A stretch of 64,000 bases of DNA from Ardenticatenaceae bacterium (GTDB lineage: Bacteria; Chloroflexota; Anaerolineae; Promineifilales; Promineifilaceae). Of the stretch, positions 62,352-64,000 are shown piece by piece. Positions within the stretch are counted from its first letter, which is position 1, and the number at the start of each line of letters is the position of its first letter. The stretch spans positions 496,001 to 560,000 of the forward strand of contig JACKBS010000004.1 of NCBI GenBank assembly GCA_020634435.1, given 5' to 3'. The notes under the pieces were generated by a model, which was given only the letters and a program-made list of their open reading frames with translations, was not told where the DNA came from and did not search any database. Position numbers and translations under genes: made by a program.

Positions 62352-62419
62352 AAATAGCCAATTGGGTAGGCTGTTTGGTACAATCGCCCGGTAATGGTTC
62401 ACCGCCGGAGGCTATGTTT

Positions 62420-64000
62420 ATGCGTCACCTCACACTTTTATCGTTATTTATGCTGCTGTGTTTGGGATTAGTGGTTGTACCGGGCTTCTGGTCAGATACG
62501 GCCGTTCCCCCCACCGTCGCCGCTCTTGGCCTAGAAGATCTACCGATACAAAAAATCACCCTCCAGCCACTGCCGGACGCACCACTCATTGCCGATGCGG
62601 CTGCGGATAGCTGCACAAACGCGACGGAAATCAACATTACCGGTTCTGGTGTGGGTGAAACGACGGCGATTAACAGCATGACGGAGGCGGCTGATGATCC
62701 CATTCTCACATGCGCTTGGGGTAACCCTAGCCGTCCTCAAGGATACCGCACCGTCTGGTATAAATTTACGCCGGCGGGCAACGGCCGTATTACCATCGAC
62801 ACCACCAACAACTTCAATCCCAACAACTATGATACGATCCTGGCTGTGTACACCGGCAGCTGCGGTGCGGCGACGCTCAGCATGGTTGCCTGCAACGACG
62901 ACTACGAAGGCTTTGCCTCACGCGTGACGTTTGATGTATACGAAAGTGAAACTTACTACGTGGAAGTGGCCGATTGGAACAGCGCGGTGCCCGGCACGCT
63001 TTCGCTGGACATCTTTTTTGTGCTCGATCCGATCCAGACGCGTTGGGAACTGCGCACCGGTTCAGCGCCCGCTCGCACGCACCATGCTGTGGTCAAGGCC
63101 AACGGCCTGGTTTACCAGATAGGCGGGCAAACGAACGCCACGGGTGTACCGATGTTGAGCAGCGATCTGTATCGCTACAACGTGGGCGACGACTCCTGGA
63201 CCAAGCTGCCCAACATGCCTGGTGATCCGTTAACCGATGTGACGGCCGCTTCGCTGAACGGCCGTATCTATGTTCCCGGTGGCTATGATGGCAACAACAT
63301 TGTTGGCACCCACCACGTCTACAACATTGCTGCTGGCGTGTGGGAAACTGATGCAGATGAGCCGCCGGTGGCTGTGGGCTGGGCTGAAGCGGTCGTGCCC
63401 ACCGATCAAGGCGGGTATTACCTGGTTGGGGGCATCAGCAATACGGACTTTCTGGAGAATACGGCCGTAGTGCACAATGATGTTTCATATTTTAGACTGG
63501 CTACTTCTACCTGGGATCCGCTCATTCCCGACATGAATGTGCCGCGTTATGGGCATACGGCCGTATGGGCCAACGACGGCATTTACGTGGTTGGTGGTAT
63601 TGATAACAACAACCAGCTATTGCCCGGCGGCGAATATTACCAGCCTGCGGGCAGCGGTACCTGGCAAACGCTGCCGCCTATGAACATTGCCCGCTATGGC
63701 GCCAGCAGCGCCGTCAGTCCAGGCGGTAAGTGGTACGTTTTTGGCGGGCTGGACTTCAACAACAAGGCCGTGCCTGAGGTGGAAGTGTTCGATCCGCTTA
63801 ATCCAGGCGCAGGCTGGCAAATTCTCGGTATTACCTACGATTTGGGTGGCAGCACGGATATTCGCGCGCGCGCTTTCCCTGATGGTGTATTTGTGGGCAA
63901 CTATCTGTACGCCATTGGCGGTCATGACACCAAAGATTATTTTGTCACGCCGCTGGTGCAGCGCCTGCTGGTTTTGAATCGCGAAGTAAACCTGCCCATC
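62420..64000 (+). CDS. Secreted Kelch-repeat protein, 3' end missing
   Basis: The frame runs from the ATG at 62420 (eight bases after GGAGG) to the right edge, giving at least 527 residues. It starts with a signal peptide (LTLLSLFMLLCLGLVVVPGF). An N-terminal beta domain follows with YDTILAVYTGSCGAATL and DVYESETYYVEVADW, as in pre-peptidase C-terminal-like domains of secreted proteins. Kelch motifs then begin near residue 210 (YQIGGQTNATG, IYVPGGYDG, YYLVGGISN, IYVVGGIDN, WYVFGGLDF, LYAIGGHD). It is probably an extracellular beta-propeller. The partner is unknown. Confidence 0.8.
   Translation, partial: MRHLTLLSLFMLLCLGLVVVPGFWSDTAVPPTVAALGLEDLPIQKITLQPLPDAPLIADAAADSCTNATEINITGSGVGETTAINSMTEAADDPILTCAWGNPSRPQGYRTVWYKFTPAGNGRITIDTTNNFNPNNYDTILAVYTGSCGAATLSMVACNDDYEGFASRVTFDVYESETYYVEVADWNSAVPGTLSLDIFFVLDPIQTRWELRTGSAPARTHHAVVKANGLVYQIGGQTNATGVPMLSSDLYRYNVGDDSWTKLPNMPGDPLTDVTAASLNGRIYVPGGYDGNNIVGTHHVYNIAAGVWETDADEPPVAVGWAEAVVPTDQGGYYLVGGISNTDFLENTAVVHNDVSYFRLATSTWDPLIPDMNVPRYGHTAVWANDGIYVVGGIDNNNQLLPGGEYYQPAGSGTWQTLPPMNIARYGASSAVSPGGKWYVFGGLDFNNKAVPEVEVFDPLNPGAGWQILGITYDLGGSTDIRARAFPDGVFVGNYLYAIGGHDTKDYFVTPLVQRLLVLNREVNLPI

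Overview
The window looks like a piece of a moderately GC-rich, free-living bacterial chromosome, most plausibly a Chloroflexota (Anaerolineae/Ardenticatenia-like) genome. That is an inference from gene content: a PucC-like transporter, a type III-D CRISPR system, a cydAB bd oxidase, many acyl-CoA enzymes, Kelch and other secreted repeat proteins, STAND-TPR regulators and many dispersed intergenic palindromes. I saw no rRNA or tRNA gene. A striking global feature is the palindrome AACGGCCGTT (core ACGGCCGT), which recurs about every 600-700 bases in coding and non-coding DNA on both strands.

Bases 1-18630 are a CRISPR island. After the end of a PucC-type MFS gene comes a leader-like gap and CRISPR array 1 (17 repeats, 1240-2444). 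Next are a STAND (HTH, NB-ARC, TPR) protein and a tiny membrane peptide on the opposite strand. A single head-to-tail operon on the + strand (5522-16858) follows: a CARF/ring-nuclease-like protein fused to a LuxR-type HTH, cas10 (GGDD present, no HD domain), a Cas7, csx10, a Cas11-like small subunit, two more Cas7 proteins, csx19, a fourth Cas7, an unknown small protein, a CARF-PD-(D/E)XK effector and cas6. Array 2 (24 repeats, many decayed) and a strong terminator close the island. This is type III-D with its own crRNA processing and a cyclic-oligoadenylate arm (Cas10 palm plus two CARF proteins), but no cas1/cas2 in the window. Both arrays mix two repeat classes that end in ATTTAGAC or GTTGAAAC, and the repeats carry the genome's AACGGCCGTT palindrome as their potential stem.

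Bases 18630-26040 are mainly minus strand: dinB, a broken glycosidase-like lipoprotein gene, an M24 peptidase, and a tightly overlapping set (GAF histidine kinase with an N-terminal frameshift, Nudix hydrolase, NfeD-type protease, biotin-carrier protein). Bases 26255-45670 are mostly plus-strand metabolism: HemW, MBL hydrolase, thioesterase, a REP-associated tyrosine transposase bracketed by its palindromes, AidB-like and LCAD-like acyl-CoA dehydrogenases, amidase, SDR, a GNAT-VOC fusion, RmlA, MazG-like, MaoC hydratase, pentapeptide protein, an S9 peptidase, an aminotransferase and a glycosidase-like lipoprotein.

Bases 45700-64000 hold an SDR/TetR divergent pair with palindromic operators, an HD hydrolase, cydAB, a P-type ATPase, decayed transposase remnants, an alpha/beta hydrolase, an AT-rich HEPN-like protein, a P-loop kinase, GNAT, CPBP protease, a PadR regulator with a 36-bp perfect palindrome, DUF4386 and DUF5680 proteins, a complete IS982-like element whose decayed relative lies at 53.5 kb, and a Kelch secreted protein that runs off the right edge.
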